Source: a virus. From it: DNA of 42,173 nt. Position numbers and translations under genes: made by a program. Shown in pieces: positions 1 to 8,756 of this stretch. The stretch is taken from the IMG/VR virus record IMGVR_UViG_3300046167_000693, positions 1-42,173 of that record. One strand, 5' to 3'. Within the stretch, counting starts at the first letter, position 1, and each line of letters opens with the position of its first letter. The notes under the pieces are model-generated. The model searched no databases. It saw only the letters and a list, made by a program, of their open reading frames with translations, and was not told the DNA's origin.

Positions 1-1659
1 TAATTCCTGGGCTACAACACCAATCTGCTTAGTCTCTTCCCCTTTTAAATTAAAGTTTCTAACTTTAACTTTCATTAAGTCATCTAATTTTGGAGTAGCA
101 TCTACTATATTTTCTTTTTTTCTTTCATCAGATAATGATCCGTAACTATTATTAGAATTTTGAATATTACCATTAGCAAATACAATCATTCTATTAGTTC
201 CAGAGCTAGGATCTCCCTGTCTATAAATTAAAGCATAACCACCAGTAGTAGCGGTAGTTTCTGCTCTATTTAATTGCATTACAGTGTTATTTGTAGTTGA
301 TGTATCTGAATTTCTAACAATTAAAGAGTAACCACTTGGGGAACTTTTTGCAATATGATGAGCAGAATAACCATAACTAGTAGTTACATCACCTATATAA
401 ACTGTTCCTCCGCTAAGAATACGTAACCGTTGTGTTCCAGCAGTTCTAAATGACATATCATCTCCATTATGATTGTATTCAACCGCACCTCTATATCTTT
501 CATTTCCATTTATTCCATCCGCAAATCTAATTGCACACCTTCCACTACTAGCTTGATTTCCATCTGTAGCTATTGTCATACCTATAGTTGGTGTTGATCC
601 ATTCACCCCACCTCTAATAACTAAATTTCTTGATTCACCATCAAAATCATCAGGTGTAGACGTCCCGATTCCTACGTTGCCGTTATAGTTAATCCTCATT
701 CTAAGATCAGGAGCAGCACTTCCTGTAGATAAAGTTTTTGTGTAAAAATCTATAGTACTTCCCGCTGTAGAAACGGAATCTCCTTGTTGAGTAAAAGCTA
801 TTTTACTTTGTTCTGTTTTTGCTCCATTTTGATAAGTTCTTGAATAATGTGTTATAGCAGTACCAAAACCAGTATAACCAAGAGAAGGATGATCACTTGT
901 TAAATATATTAAATTAACAGGTGCTTGTCTACTTGTAGCGTTTGAAACTGTTCTTTCTAACTGTAACCTAACTAAAGGTGAAGTCGTTCCGATTCCTAAA
1001 TTTCCAGAACTATTTATACGCATTGCTTCACTATTATTAGTAACAATCCTAAAATTTTGATTTGCTTTTAAATCTAATAATACTTGGCCGCCTGTTGTGT
1101 TGCTCCCAAAATTTCCTATTATAGTTGATTCTTTTCTAAATTCTAATAAACTTCCATCTGTTGAATTATTTCTTCCTAAAACCAAAGTTGCAACATCACT
1201 TGTACTTGCTATTTGTGCTTGCCCTGTTGCACTATTATAACCAATACCTTTTTGATTTGAAAATCCACTTGCTGGGTTTACAACGGTATTACCTATTAAA
1301 ACATCACCCCCAGAATTAATAACCATTCTTTGTGAACCACCTTGCGCGTGGGTACTTGAGCTGTGAGTCCAAAAATGAATAGATGTAGCTGGGTTTGTCT
1401 CCCATATATCTCCACCAATTACTACTTTGTTCTCATTAATACTACTATATCCGCCAATTAAAGCAAATCCTTCAGGTTCGGTTGTTGAATTATAATGTGT
1501 ACCTGTTAAATAAGACCATTTATTAGCACCTTGAGATGATAATCCCATTTGTATATTACCACCAGCTCTATTACCTTGACCTGAAACTTGTAAAAATGTT
1601 GAAGGCGAAGCAGTTCCGATTCCTACGTTTCCCGCAAAAGTTTGAGTTTTGATTTTCAT
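1..1659 (-). CDS. Tail fibre B, C-terminal fragment with start of S74 chaperone domain (partial)
   Basis: The frame is open from the ATG-like codon at 1659 to the window edge. It encodes repeated fibre motifs of the form NVGIGT.SP and SGNLGIGTTSP, typical of phage beta-helical fibres. Near the edge it reads DERKKENI, then GEETKQIGVVAQEL, which is the start of an intramolecular chaperone (peptidase S74) domain; this domain trimerises the fibre and then cleaves itself off. The rest of the domain lies outside the window. The codon at 1659 is probably not the true start. Removing one base from the T4 run at 1647-1650 joins this frame to a short middle piece (about 1650-1850), which continues the fragment starting at 2757. 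Tail-fibre identity is firm; receptor specificity cannot be read. Confidence 0.8.
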   Translation of the reverse strand, partial: MKIKTQTFAGNVGIGTASPSTFLQVSGQGNRAGGNIQMGLSSQGANKWSYLTGTHYNSTTEPEGFALIGGYSSINENKVVIGGDIWETNPATSIHFWTHSSSTHAQGGSQRMVINSGGDVLIGNTVVNPASGFSNQKGIGYNSATGQAQIASTSDVATLVLGRNNSTDGSLLEFRKESTIIGNFGSNTTGGQVLLDLKANQNFRIVTNNSEAMRINSSGNLGIGTTSPLVRLQLERTVSNATSRQAPVNLIYLTSDHPSLGYTGFGTAITHYSRTYQNGAKTEQSKIAFTQQGDSVSTAGSTIDFYTKTLSTGSAAPDLRMRINYNGNVGIGTSTPDDFDGESRNLVIRGGVNGSTPTIGMTIATDGNQASSGRCAIRFADGINGNERYRGAVEYNHNGDDMSFRTAGTQRLRILSGGTVYIGDVTTSYGYSAHHIAKSSPSGYSLIVRNSDTSTTNNTVMQLNRAETTATTGGYALIYRQGDPSSGTNRMIVFANGNIQNSNNSYGSLSDERKKENIVDATPKLDDLMKVKVRNFNLKGEETKQIGVVAQEL

Positions 1660-1809
1660 AAATAACTAAAGCATCTAACGCAGTATTTCCGTTTCTTTTA
1701 GTTTGTATTGTTAATTTTCCCCCAGTACCTGTATCACTTTCAACTTTAATATTTGCTAAAATATCTGCATGCGAAGTTTTATAGAAATTTAAAGTTGGTG
1801 TAGTTCCTC

Positions 1810-2757
1810 CTAATTGTACGTCTCCTGCAAAAGTTGCAGTTTCCTGATGTGCTCTATTGTTAATCTTGAAGTAGCATTTGTAATTAATTGTAATTCGTGA
1901 TTAGAACTTGTGCCTATCTGTCCTCTTGCAGATTGTGCAATGCTCTTTACTGTAGCACCACTTGTTCTTGTTACAGAAACTTCACCATTACCAGAATTTG
2001 TTACGGCAATATTATTACTTGCTATTGTTCCTGCAAAAGTTGTAGTACTTGTAGAAGGCGTGCCCATACCTGATACAGAAATTACACCTGAACCTGCATT
2101 ATTATTTAAACCCCAATCATTATTAGCATCAGCCCATAATCTCCTCCAATACTTTAAGCTTTTAGAAGTGCCACTTGAACTAAGATCACCTGCAAAAGTT
2201 GCATTTCCATTAGCTTGGTCAATAGTTAAAACATCACTTGATGTACCATAAGAATAAAATCTAAAATTATCATCTCCTGTATTTCTTAAACCTACTATCC
2301 ATTTATCAGCACTTGCGGTTTGATATTTTGTTATTGCATTATCATTATTAGCTGCTCTATTTATATTAATAGTATCTTGAGTACCTGAAGTTGTAATGTT
2401 TAAACCGTAAGCTGTTCCGCCTGTTATAGTCAAAGATCCAGTTAATGTTCCACCGGCTAATGGTAGTTTAGTAGCTATTGAATTAGTTACTGTTGTGCTA
2501 AAGTTTACATCATCACCAAGCGCCGCAGCTAATTCATTAAGTGTATCTAATGTAGATGGTGCAGAATCTGTTATAGCTGCTACTATAGTTGATTGTGTGG
2601 CATAACCATTAGAAGATAAGTAAGAACCTACTCTAGCATCTGTATAATACAAGTTACTGCCTTCACCAATATGTGCGGTAGTTATACCGTGGCTAGCATG
2701 TAAATTACCCTGGACTATTACGCCGTCTGATATAAGTTTTACTTTAGTTTGTGCCAT
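1810..2757 (-). CDS. Tail fibre B, N-terminal fragment
   Basis: Starts MAQTKVKLISDGVI and carries a fibre module (LNELAAALGDD, then KLPLAGGTLTGSLTI) also present in fibre A upstream, so the two are tandem paralogues. The last residues after RLTIEH are out of frame. In another frame the protein continues as QETATFAGDVQLGG…, a normal fibre segment, to about 1650. A one-base loss near 1851-1858 explains the break. With this and the break at 1647-1650 repaired, fibre B runs from 2757 past the left window edge as one S74-terminated protein. It starts 1 nt after the fibre A stop, so the two are co-transcribed. A genuine truncation is possible but less likely. Confidence 0.78.
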   Translation of the reverse strand: MAQTKVKLISDGVIVQGNLHASHGITTAHIGEGSNLYYTDARVGSYLSSNGYATQSTIVAAITDSAPSTLDTLNELAAALGDDVNFSTTVTNSIATKLPLAGGTLTGSLTITGGTAYGLNITTSGTQDTININRAANNDNAITKYQTASADKWIVGLRNTGDDNFRFYSYGTSSDVLTIDQANGNATFAGDLSSSGTSKSLKYWRRLWADANNDWGLNNNAGSGVISVSGMGTPSTSTTTFAGTIASNNIAVTNSGNGEVSVTRTSGATVKSIAQSARGQIGTSSNHELQLITNATSRLTIEHIRKLQLLQETYN

Positions 2758-2758
2758 A

Positions 2759-3565
2759 TTAATTATTTTCTAACGTTTCTATCCTAGCTCTTAAGCTATC
2801 GTTATCTGCTTTTAGTTCTTGTATTGCTTTGATTAAAACAGGAACTATTTTACTGTAATCTACGGTTTGGTATTTTTCTTCATCTTTATCACCGTCTACT
2901 ACTAATGGTAATACTTCTTTTAACTCGTGAGCCAACACACCGAAAGTTCTTACATTTTCTTTTTTCCATTTAAAATTATAAACTGGTATTTTATCAACTA
3001 AATCAATTCCATTAAAATCTTTTAAATCTTCTTTTAATCTGTAATCCGAAGCTGATAAATATGATGTTGTATTGGTTGATCCATTAACTGTAATTTGACC
3101 ACAATAATCATTACCATTATCTCTAAAAACCAGGGCTCCTACATTAGTGTTTAATTCAGTACCCGTTTTATACGTCACTATATTTGCCGTGCTGCTTCCT
3201 TGGAATGTAGTAGAATATCCATACGGATTTACTTGTAAATGTGGGCCATTACCATCTCCTGCGACTTTACCAAACATAATATCCGCTGAGTTATTAACAT
3301 GAAAAACAAGTTGTCCGTTTGCAACTTCACCAGCAGTACCTAATGTTGGCTGTGCTTGGTCTGATGTGCCCATCAATAAAGCAAATTTATTAGCTAAGTA
3401 ACCATTAGTAAAAGCAAAGGGTCTAGCCCCACCTGTATAATTATTATTTGAATTAAATGCTAACCAACCATAGCTACCGTATCTCAACGAATTGCTTGAT
3501 AAAACTCCATATCCTCCTAGTTTTTGTTGTAAAAACATTTCCGCCATAATTATTTTGAGTTCCAC
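2759..3565 (-). CDS. Tail fibre A, C-terminal fragment with complete S74 chaperone domain
   Basis: The C-terminus has the classic S74 pattern: SDYRLKEDLKDF, then NFKWKKENVRTFGVLAHEL, EVLPLVVDG, YQTVDYSKIVPVLIKAIQEL and a terminal coiled coil ending IETLENN. In known S74 proteins the first Ser before the D.RLK motif is the self-cleavage site, and the released domain assists folding of a trimeric fibre. The first ~20 residues of this frame are out of frame for the protein: the upstream fragment reads …GGNVFTT and continues here as KLGGYGVLSS when one base is dropped from the T5 run at 3521-3525. This is therefore the end of the fibre that begins at 5919. Confidence 0.85.
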   Translation of the reverse strand: MELKIIMAEMFLQQKLGGYGVLSSNSLRYGSYGWLAFNSNNNYTGGARPFAFTNGYLANKFALLMGTSDQAQPTLGTAGEVANGQLVFHVNNSADIMFGKVAGDGNGPHLQVNPYGYSTTFQGSSTANIVTYKTGTELNTNVGALVFRDNGNDYCGQITVNGSTNTTSYLSASDYRLKEDLKDFNGIDLVDKIPVYNFKWKKENVRTFGVLAHELKEVLPLVVDGDKDEEKYQTVDYSKIVPVLIKAIQELKADNDSLRARIETLENN

Positions 3566-5849
3566 CTAAGATAGTATGACCTTCTTTAACTTCTAATTTA
3601 GCGTCAGGTGATGTCGTTCCTAGCCCGAGCTGTCCATTATCTCCTAAACTAAATAAAACATCACCATTTACACCATTACTTTTTATTTGAAAAACTCTTC
3701 CTGTTTGATTATTATCTGAATCTATAACAAGTACCATAGACTCCTTAGCCGTTATAAATGCGGCATCACCTACATTAAAATTTAAAGATGTTGCGGTAGC
3801 TAAAGATAAATTACCAGAACTACCAATACGCATTCTTTCCCCAAATGAACTACCATTCCAAGTAGAAAATATCATATCGCTTGCAGCGTTTGATGCATTT
3901 ACCCTTGCTTTTATCTGTGCGTTACCGAAATCACCATGGTATGTTGAACCTTCTAAACCAAAATTTAATGCAGCTTCATTTCCAACTGTGTTTGATGCAT
4001 AATTTACAATACTAATTTCTCCTCCTCTTCCACCAGCAGCATCTTTTCTTACGGTTAATAGAGATCCAGGCGTAGTCGTTCCAATTCCCACGTCTCCACC
4101 TTGTTTAATAATCATTCTAGGATTTGCAGGACCATTACCACTTAAATTTCCAGTTCCAACATAAAAAGTATAATCCCCATAAGAGAATAATCCGCTTGAG
4201 TTATTATTTGAATTATAAAAATATCCGCCATCACCTGATGAAACAGAACTTAAGAAAAAAGTAGAAGACGCATTATTACTAAATGGTGCAAATCTTGTAG
4301 TAATATCTGCCCCATTTGTAGTCCCTTTTACATAAAGCATATTACTACCTGGGCTTGTTCCTATTCCTAGCTGTTCTGCAAAAACCGAACTTCCTGCTCC
4401 AACTGTTAATTGAGCAACGCCACCCGCGGGTTGTACTCGAAAGTTGTCTCCTGACGCTGATAATTCCACACTTCCTGAAGAATCTATTAAACCTATTGCG
4501 GCTATGCCATCTGTGCTTGTAAAAGTAGCCACAACATTAGTTGTTCCTGAATTAAAAAATCCTCTTACTCCAGAAATATTTCCTGCAAAAGTTGCGTTTT
4601 GTGATTTGTCTAAAGAAATTACATCTGTACCACTAACTCTAATTCTTGCTCCTGCTGAACTATGACTACTTACAAAATCTAATATTGGAAATATCGTTGA
4701 ACCACTTGTTGTTTCAATACTAAAAGTTGTATCTGTTGAAGAACTTGTTATTTTACTTCCTGTATTAGCTATTACGCTTCCTGTAAAAGTTGCGTTTGTG
4801 CCAACACTAAATGAATTTGTATTAAATGAATGTATTGTGTTTGAAGCATATCTTAATGCTATTATTTGACCATGACCACCTGTAGAGGTTCTACCTAACT
4901 GTAAAGCTGTACTATCGGAAGATATTTGTATTTCTGGAACTGTTGTGGAATACTTTAATCCTATACCTGTTTGATCTGCAAACCCAGAAGCTGGATTTGT
5001 AACGGTATTACCTATTAAAACATTACCAGTCATGGTACCACCAGCTAAAGGTAATTTAGTGCCAATACTTGTTGCCGTAGTTGTTGCAAAGTTTGGATCA
5101 TCTCCAAGGGCAGCAGCAAGTTCGTTTAATGTATTCAATGTCGCTGGTGAACTATCAACTAGATTTGATATTTGAGTTCCTACATAACTTTGTGTTGCAT
5201 AACTTTGGGTAGAATGATCTCCCCATCCGTATGCTGTATTCCAGTTTGCAGAGTTGTTTGCAGTTATGCTATACACGCCTGAACCATTAGTCGTCATTAA
5301 ACCGGCAGATGTAAAATCGTGATCGTATAATATATCACCACCTGAATATGCAGAACCTATACTCATAACTTCTATAGCTACACCATTTGCAGGTGCAGTA
5401 TCTAAAGTTAATGTAGTGCCGCTTAAAGCATAAGTACCCTTAAATTGGTATACACCATTTAAAAATACCATAGTTTGGTTCTCGTCATGAACGGTTTGTC
5501 CTAATGTGAATGCTGCTGCAGATCCGTTAGCTGTGAATGTATCTGTATAGATTGCTGTTGGACCACTGTTTATACCTGTTGTAGATATAACTTCTATTTC
5601 ATGGCCAGAAGCAGGTGCCGTGGAGAATGTTAATGTTGTTCCAGAAACTGAGTAAGTGCTTTTAGATTGGTATACACCATCTATATATACATTTGATTGC
5701 ACTTCATCATTTAAAGCATTAGCCAATGTAAAAGCCGTTGTGCTACCATTTCCTGTAAATGTATCTTTGTACATTACAGAAGCAGAATCTGCAGCTAACT
5801 GAGCGAAAGATAAATTACCAGGAACCATCCGTTTTAATAACTTGGCCAT
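3474..5849 (-). CDS. Tail fibre A, main shaft fragment
   Basis: Large fibre segment of about 790 residues. It contains two tandem repeats near the N-terminus (KDTFTGNGSTTAFTL and TDTFTANGSAAAFTL, each followed by VYIDGVYQ or MVFLNGVYQ), then the LNELAAALGDDPNF and KLPLAGGTMTG module, and many NATFAG, GNLSLA and GIGTT.P beta-helix repeats. The apparent start at 5849 is internal. The natural N-terminus is the fragment 5815-5919, joined by removing one base at 5821-5822, giving …KTDGSGNLSFAQLAADSAS. At the other end the final ~13 residues are out of frame, and the S74 domain follows after 3525. The repaired protein is about 1050 residues. Confidence 0.82.
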   Translation of the reverse strand: MAKLLKRMVPGNLSFAQLAADSASVMYKDTFTGNGSTTAFTLANALNDEVQSNVYIDGVYQSKSTYSVSGTTLTFSTAPASGHEIEVISTTGINSGPTAIYTDTFTANGSAAAFTLGQTVHDENQTMVFLNGVYQFKGTYALSGTTLTLDTAPANGVAIEVMSIGSAYSGGDILYDHDFTSAGLMTTNGSGVYSITANNSANWNTAYGWGDHSTQSYATQSYVGTQISNLVDSSPATLNTLNELAAALGDDPNFATTTATSIGTKLPLAGGTMTGNVLIGNTVTNPASGFADQTGIGLKYSTTVPEIQISSDSTALQLGRTSTGGHGQIIALRYASNTIHSFNTNSFSVGTNATFTGSVIANTGSKITSSSTDTTFSIETTSGSTIFPILDFVSSHSSAGARIRVSGTDVISLDKSQNATFAGNISGVRGFFNSGTTNVVATFTSTDGIAAIGLIDSSGSVELSASGDNFRVQPAGGVAQLTVGAGSSVFAEQLGIGTSPGSNMLYVKGTTNGADITTRFAPFSNNASSTFFLSSVSSGDGGYFYNSNNNSSGLFSYGDYTFYVGTGNLSGNGPANPRMIIKQGGDVGIGTTTPGSLLTVRKDAAGGRGGEISIVNYASNTVGNEAALNFGLEGSTYHGDFGNAQIKARVNASNAASDMIFSTWNGSSFGERMRIGSSGNLSLATATSLNFNVGDAAFITAKESMVLVIDSDNNQTGRVFQIKSNGVNGDVLFSLGDNGQLGLGTTSPDAKLEVKEGHTILGGTQNNYGGNVFTTKTRRIWSFIKQFVEIR

Positions 5850-5919
5850 TAGTTCCGTCTGACGCAGGGAAAGTATATGCGTCGTTAATCTTTATATTAC
5901 TAAGAAAGCGATTTGCCAT
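5815..5919 (-). CDS. Tail fibre A, true N-terminal fragment
   Basis: A 34-codon piece starting MANRFLSNIKINDAYTFPAS and continuing DGTNGQVIKTDGSW before a stop. The pattern TFP.SDGTNGQVLKTDGSGNL is common in phage tail fibres. One extra base at 5821-5822 (GG on the plus strand) breaks the frame; removing it gives …KTDGSGNLSF and runs straight into the shaft fragment ending at 5849. The start is 11 nt from the stop of the neighbouring fibre-like gene, fitting one late operon. Confidence 0.7.
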   Translation of the reverse strand: MANRFLSNIKINDAYTFPASDGTNGQVIKTDGSW

Positions 5920-5930
5920 ATTGAATTATA

Positions 5931-6920
5931 TTATCCTACTTTACTAATAAGAACTTTTATTTTGCTTGCAGCTGGTGCCGCAGTAAAAGAAACGGTTACT
6001 GTATTAGCATTTGTTCTGACTACATCAGCATAAACTGTTTCGTCTGTGTCTACATGAAATAATTGAACAATAACATTTTTACTACCTAAATTATGTGCTA
6101 CAGCTATAGATGTTGCTGAGCCATCACCTATTGCTGCTGCAAAAGTTGTAGGAATTTTATATGTTGTTAGTGCAGGTGTTCCTGCGTGGTTATAAGCTTG
6201 AAATTCCCAATCATCATCTGTTTCATTCCACTGTAATATAGCGTTAGTGGTATTGCCTCTTTCAACTTCTATACCTGCGTTTTGAGAAGGTGTTCCAGTT
6301 TCGTCAGAATTTAAAACTATAATATTGTCTCCAATATTTACAGTGTTTGAATTTACAGTAGTTGTTGTTCCCGATACAGTTAAATTTCCAGAAACTATTA
6401 AGTTACCAGAAACCGTTGGGTTTGTAACTAATCCAATTGTTATTTCATTATTACTTACTGCTGTTTCGATTTCGTTTGCAGTTCCAGAAAATGTTAATGT
6501 ATCAGTTCCTAAAGTTACATCATCGTTTGAGCCAGAATCTGCTGCTATAGTTAAATCTGTACTAATAGTTGCTGTACTAGCTGATGTAATTTGTCCTTGT
6601 GCATTTACTGCTATAACTGGAATTGCCGTTGAAGAACCGTAAGTTGCTGCAGTAACACCAGAGTTTGCAATGTTTAAAGTTACTGTTCCACCAGTACCGC
6701 CACCAGATAATCCAGTGCCGCCAAGTACTCCAGTAATATCACCACCAACCGATACCCAAGCTGATCCATTATATACATGTATTGATTTATCCCCAGCGGT
6801 ACTATCGTAATATATTTGCCCCTCTGCTGGACTTGAAGGTGCATTTGCAGAAACTTCAATTACGGCATTTCGTAATTCATTTTTCTTTAAATCTATGTGT
6901 GTTAAATATTGTAAAGCCAT
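5931..6920 (-). CDS. Tail fibre-like structural protein, 329 aa
   Basis: Starts MALQYLTHIDLKKNELRN and then has a short attachment-type motif (SPAEGQIYYDSTAGD…WVSVGGD), which commonly anchors fibre or neck-appendage proteins. A Gly/Thr/Ser-rich beta region follows, with VSGNLIVSGNLTVSGTTTTVNS and GDNIIVLNSDE. The C-terminus (AVAHNLGSKNVIVQLFHVD…YADVVRTNANTVTVSF) is a small beta domain often found at the distal end of fibres. It shares that last element with the upstream neighbour. Only 5 nt separate it from that gene. No S74 domain is present, so it may be a separate fibre subunit or the proximal part of a multi-protein fibre. Confidence 0.75.
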   Translation of the reverse strand: MALQYLTHIDLKKNELRNAVIEVSANAPSSPAEGQIYYDSTAGDKSIHVYNGSAWVSVGGDITGVLGGTGLSGGGTGGTVTLNIANSGVTAATYGSSTAIPVIAVNAQGQITSASTATISTDLTIAADSGSNDDVTLGTDTLTFSGTANEIETAVSNNEITIGLVTNPTVSGNLIVSGNLTVSGTTTTVNSNTVNIGDNIIVLNSDETGTPSQNAGIEVERGNTTNAILQWNETDDDWEFQAYNHAGTPALTTYKIPTTFAAAIGDGSATSIAVAHNLGSKNVIVQLFHVDTDETVYADVVRTNANTVTVSFTAAPAASKIKVLISKVG

Positions 6921-6925
6921 ATTAT

Positions 6926-7621
6926 TTAGTTTGCGTACACTTTAGCAGAGAAAGGTACATTGAATGTTATTTTAAATGAGTTTGCATTTATATGTTGAAC
7001 GTCTCCTATTATGTGTGCTCCCGTTGTATCTACTGTTGTTACGGAAGGAAATTTATTTAAATTATGATTTATTGTTACCGGGCTATTTGCATTAAAAGAA
7101 ATTTCATTTGAAACAAAAGTTTTATCGGTTTGCCCTTTGGGGGAATAAGATAGTGCATAATATTTATCTCCTGTTATCACCCCGTTACCTTCAATAAAAG
7201 ATAAGAAAAAATCTGTTTGATTTGCTGTGTTTGATGATACTGTTGCTGAATATAAGGCAAAAGTATTTTGGTCATCTGTTTGAGTTAACATAACAAATAG
7301 ACCATTAAAGTAATTTAAGTATTGAGCAATGTTATTTTGATTGCTATTTAAATGATGAAAAATTAAATGACTTATTGAATTCAAATTTGAGCCACTGCTT
7401 CCTCCTCCGCTTATAACAAAAGTACCAGCACTAGGTGTATTTGTTGATGCTTCAAATTTATATATTACTTGGCCATTAACATTTAAAAGACTTGACTCGT
7501 TTAAAAATTCTGCAATACTTTGTAATGGAAAATTCTTAGTTCCCGAAGAGGAATCTGTTCCAATTAACAAATCTGTTTTTGAAACGTCTGTATCTACATT
7601 ATAGGTACTAAGTCTAGCCAT
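6926..7621 (-). CDS. Short tail fibre or fibre-attachment protein, 231 aa
   Basis: The N-terminus MARLSTYNVDTDVSKTDLLIGTDSSS resembles that of fibre C (MARLTSYINQNPSDNDLLTGSE), suggesting a shared virion-docking domain of about 45 residues. The middle is Ser/Asn-rich with no recognised enzymatic motif. The C-terminus (NHNLNKFPSVTTVDTTG…VQHINANSFKITFNVPFSAKVYAN) is the same type of small beta domain as in the next gene. It begins 3 nt after the stop of the upstream holin-like gene. The role as a tail appendage is inferred from the N-terminal similarity and position. Confidence 0.65.
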   Translation of the reverse strand: MARLSTYNVDTDVSKTDLLIGTDSSSGTKNFPLQSIAEFLNESSLLNVNGQVIYKFEASTNTPSAGTFVISGGGSSGSNLNSISHLIFHHLNSNQNNIAQYLNYFNGLFVMLTQTDDQNTFALYSATVSSNTANQTDFFLSFIEGNGVITGDKYYALSYSPKGQTDKTFVSNEISFNANSPVTINHNLNKFPSVTTVDTTGAHIIGDVQHINANSFKITFNVPFSAKVYAN

Positions 7622-7624
7622 GTA

Positions 7625-8086
7625 TTACTTTTTTAATAAGCTTGCAGCCTTTTCTCCACTTCGTCCACCGAAATATGCTAAAACAACGGACATCATAACT
7701 TTTTCAAAAGTATCGTTCCATGTTTCACCTATATGAAATGGTATCGACTCAACACTATCTAATATTCCAGCTAATGAGAATATAACAATACACCACACTA
7801 AAACCAGTGGGCGTACATTTTTCGAAAGCCAGGAATCTGACATGGAATCCGCTTGCCACCTTGAAGTGATGCTTTCCATTTCTTTATTTTGTTGTTCAAA
7901 TATAAGCTGTTGTAATTTTATTTTATCTTCGCTGCTTGCATCGGATTTACCTATTGCTGCTATAGCTTCTGCCGGGGTTGAAGCACCACTAATTAAATTG
8001 CCCAAAGTAGGGTTAACTAATGAAGCAGCACCAAACAATAGTTTACCTACTGTACTATCCGCAAATTTCTTTTTTGGTTTACTCAT
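7625..8086 (-). CDS. Holin of the 3-TM gene-transfer-agent type
   Basis: A 153-residue protein with a polar N-terminal half (residues ~45-90 predicted helical, ASTPAEAIAAIGKSDASSED.. then EMESITSRWQADSMSDSWLSKNVRPL). Hydrophobic segments follow at about residues 103-120 (VLVWCIVIFSLAGIL) and 130-145 (MMSVVLAYFGG). The sequence SRWQADM.SD.WLSKNVRPL…GRSGEKAA matches the 3-TM holin family described for gene-transfer-agent and phage release. Holins open the inner membrane so that endolysin reaches the wall. Its start overlaps the stop of the upstream 54-residue protein by 3 nt. A second small holin-like gene lies at 40054-40218. Confidence 0.7.
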   Translation of the reverse strand: MSKPKKKFADSTVGKLLFGAASLVNPTLGNLISGASTPAEAIAAIGKSDASSEDKIKLQQLIFEQQNKEMESITSRWQADSMSDSWLSKNVRPLVLVWCIVIFSLAGILDSVESIPFHIGETWNDTFEKVMMSVVLAYFGGRSGEKAASLLKK

Positions 8087-8247
8087 CTTTTTTTCATTTT
8101 ATATGGAACAATTTTATTCAATGCGTTCTGTCTAGCCTCACAACCACAAGGTATGTTTAAGCCAGACGATACTTTATCAACTACACGTTTTATACCTGTA
8201 GCTTTAGTAAACTTCGCTATTGAATCTCCTAAACCTCTACTTTCCAT
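8083..8247 (-). CDS. Small conserved phage protein with Cys-Gly-Cys motif
   Basis: A 54-residue protein starting MESRGLGDSIAKFTKATGIK and containing IPCGCEARQNALNKIVPYK near the C-terminus. Small proteins of this pattern (GLGD.I.K.T.ATGIK…CGC..R...LN) occur next to holins in Bacteroidota phages as I recall; the function is unknown. Its TGA stop overlaps the ATG of the holin gene, so the two are likely translationally coupled. Confidence 0.6.
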   Translation of the reverse strand: MESRGLGDSIAKFTKATGIKRVVDKVSSGLNIPCGCEARQNALNKIVPYKMKKR

Positions 8248-8535
8248 TTAGCAATTCCATTTTCTTCTAGCGGCTCTACCTCTTTCAGATTTCCACCCTT
8301 TTGATCTTGCACAAAATGATTTACGTCTTTTAGCGGCTTTACTTCCTTTCTTTAATTTAGACGGTGGAGTTGTAACTGCAGTTTTTAGCTTACTTCCAGG
8401 ATTATCTCTTCTGTATTTAGCTACACCTTTTTTAGACATACCACCACCAGCTTTTGATCCAGTACCGCCTTTCTTATTAACTTTAGTGTAATAGCCTTTA
8501 GATTTTTTTCTTGATGGTGCGTTTTTACTAGGCAT
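8248..8535 (-). CDS. DUF6321-like basic phage protein, 95 aa
   Basis: Very rich in Lys/Arg/Gly. The C-terminal half reads KLKTAVTTPPSKLKKGSKAA, then KRRKSFCARSKGWKSERGRA, then ARRKWNC. This matches, by memory, the DUF6321 family found in marine tailed phages. No catalytic motif is visible. The charge suggests nucleic-acid binding or a virion-internal role. It is one of a run of tiny basic genes (8248-8754). Confidence 0.65.
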   Translation of the reverse strand: MPSKNAPSRKKSKGYYTKVNKKGGTGSKAGGGMSKKGVAKYRRDNPGSKLKTAVTTPPSKLKKGSKAAKRRKSFCARSKGWKSERGRAARRKWNC

Positions 8536-8537
8536 AA

Positions 8538-8648
8538 CTATTTTTTCTTTTTCTTTCTTAATTTAGCAAAATCAGCACCAGTAATTACATTATATGGTGG
8601 TGCCATTTTAGCTATTCGTTTTTGATTAGCTGTTAATTTTTTTGCCAT
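8538..8648 (-). CDS. Tiny basic phage protein, 36 aa
   Basis: Reads MAKKLTANQKRIAKMAPPYN, then VITGADFAKLRKKKKK. The MAPPYN.ITGADF core is a recurrent motif in small phage proteins encoded near structural genes. The stop is 2 nt before the start of the DUF6321-like gene. Short but convincing because of the conserved core and tight packing. Function unknown. Confidence 0.55.
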   Translation of the reverse strand: MAKKLTANQKRIAKMAPPYNVITGADFAKLRKKKKK

Positions 8649-8652
8649 CTTA

Positions 8653-8754
8653 TTATTTTTTAGACATTTTTTTACCTGTTTTCTTTGCGTATTTTTTCGC
8701 AGCTGCTTTACCTTTTGATGTATAAGCGAATTTTTTTTTCCCTACTTTTGGCAT
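8653..8754 (-). CDS. Tiny Lys-rich protein, 33 aa
   Basis: Starts MPKVGKKKFAYTSKGKAAAKK and ends YAKKTGKKMSKK. The pattern resembles short Lys/Ala-rich phage proteins (VGKKKFPYT..G...A..YAK). Located 2 nt from the winged-helix gene upstream and 4 nt from the next small gene. No known function; a DNA-compaction or scaffold role is only a guess. Confidence 0.55.
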   Translation of the reverse strand: MPKVGKKKFAYTSKGKAAAKKYAKKTGKKMSKK

Positions 8755-8756
8755 AA

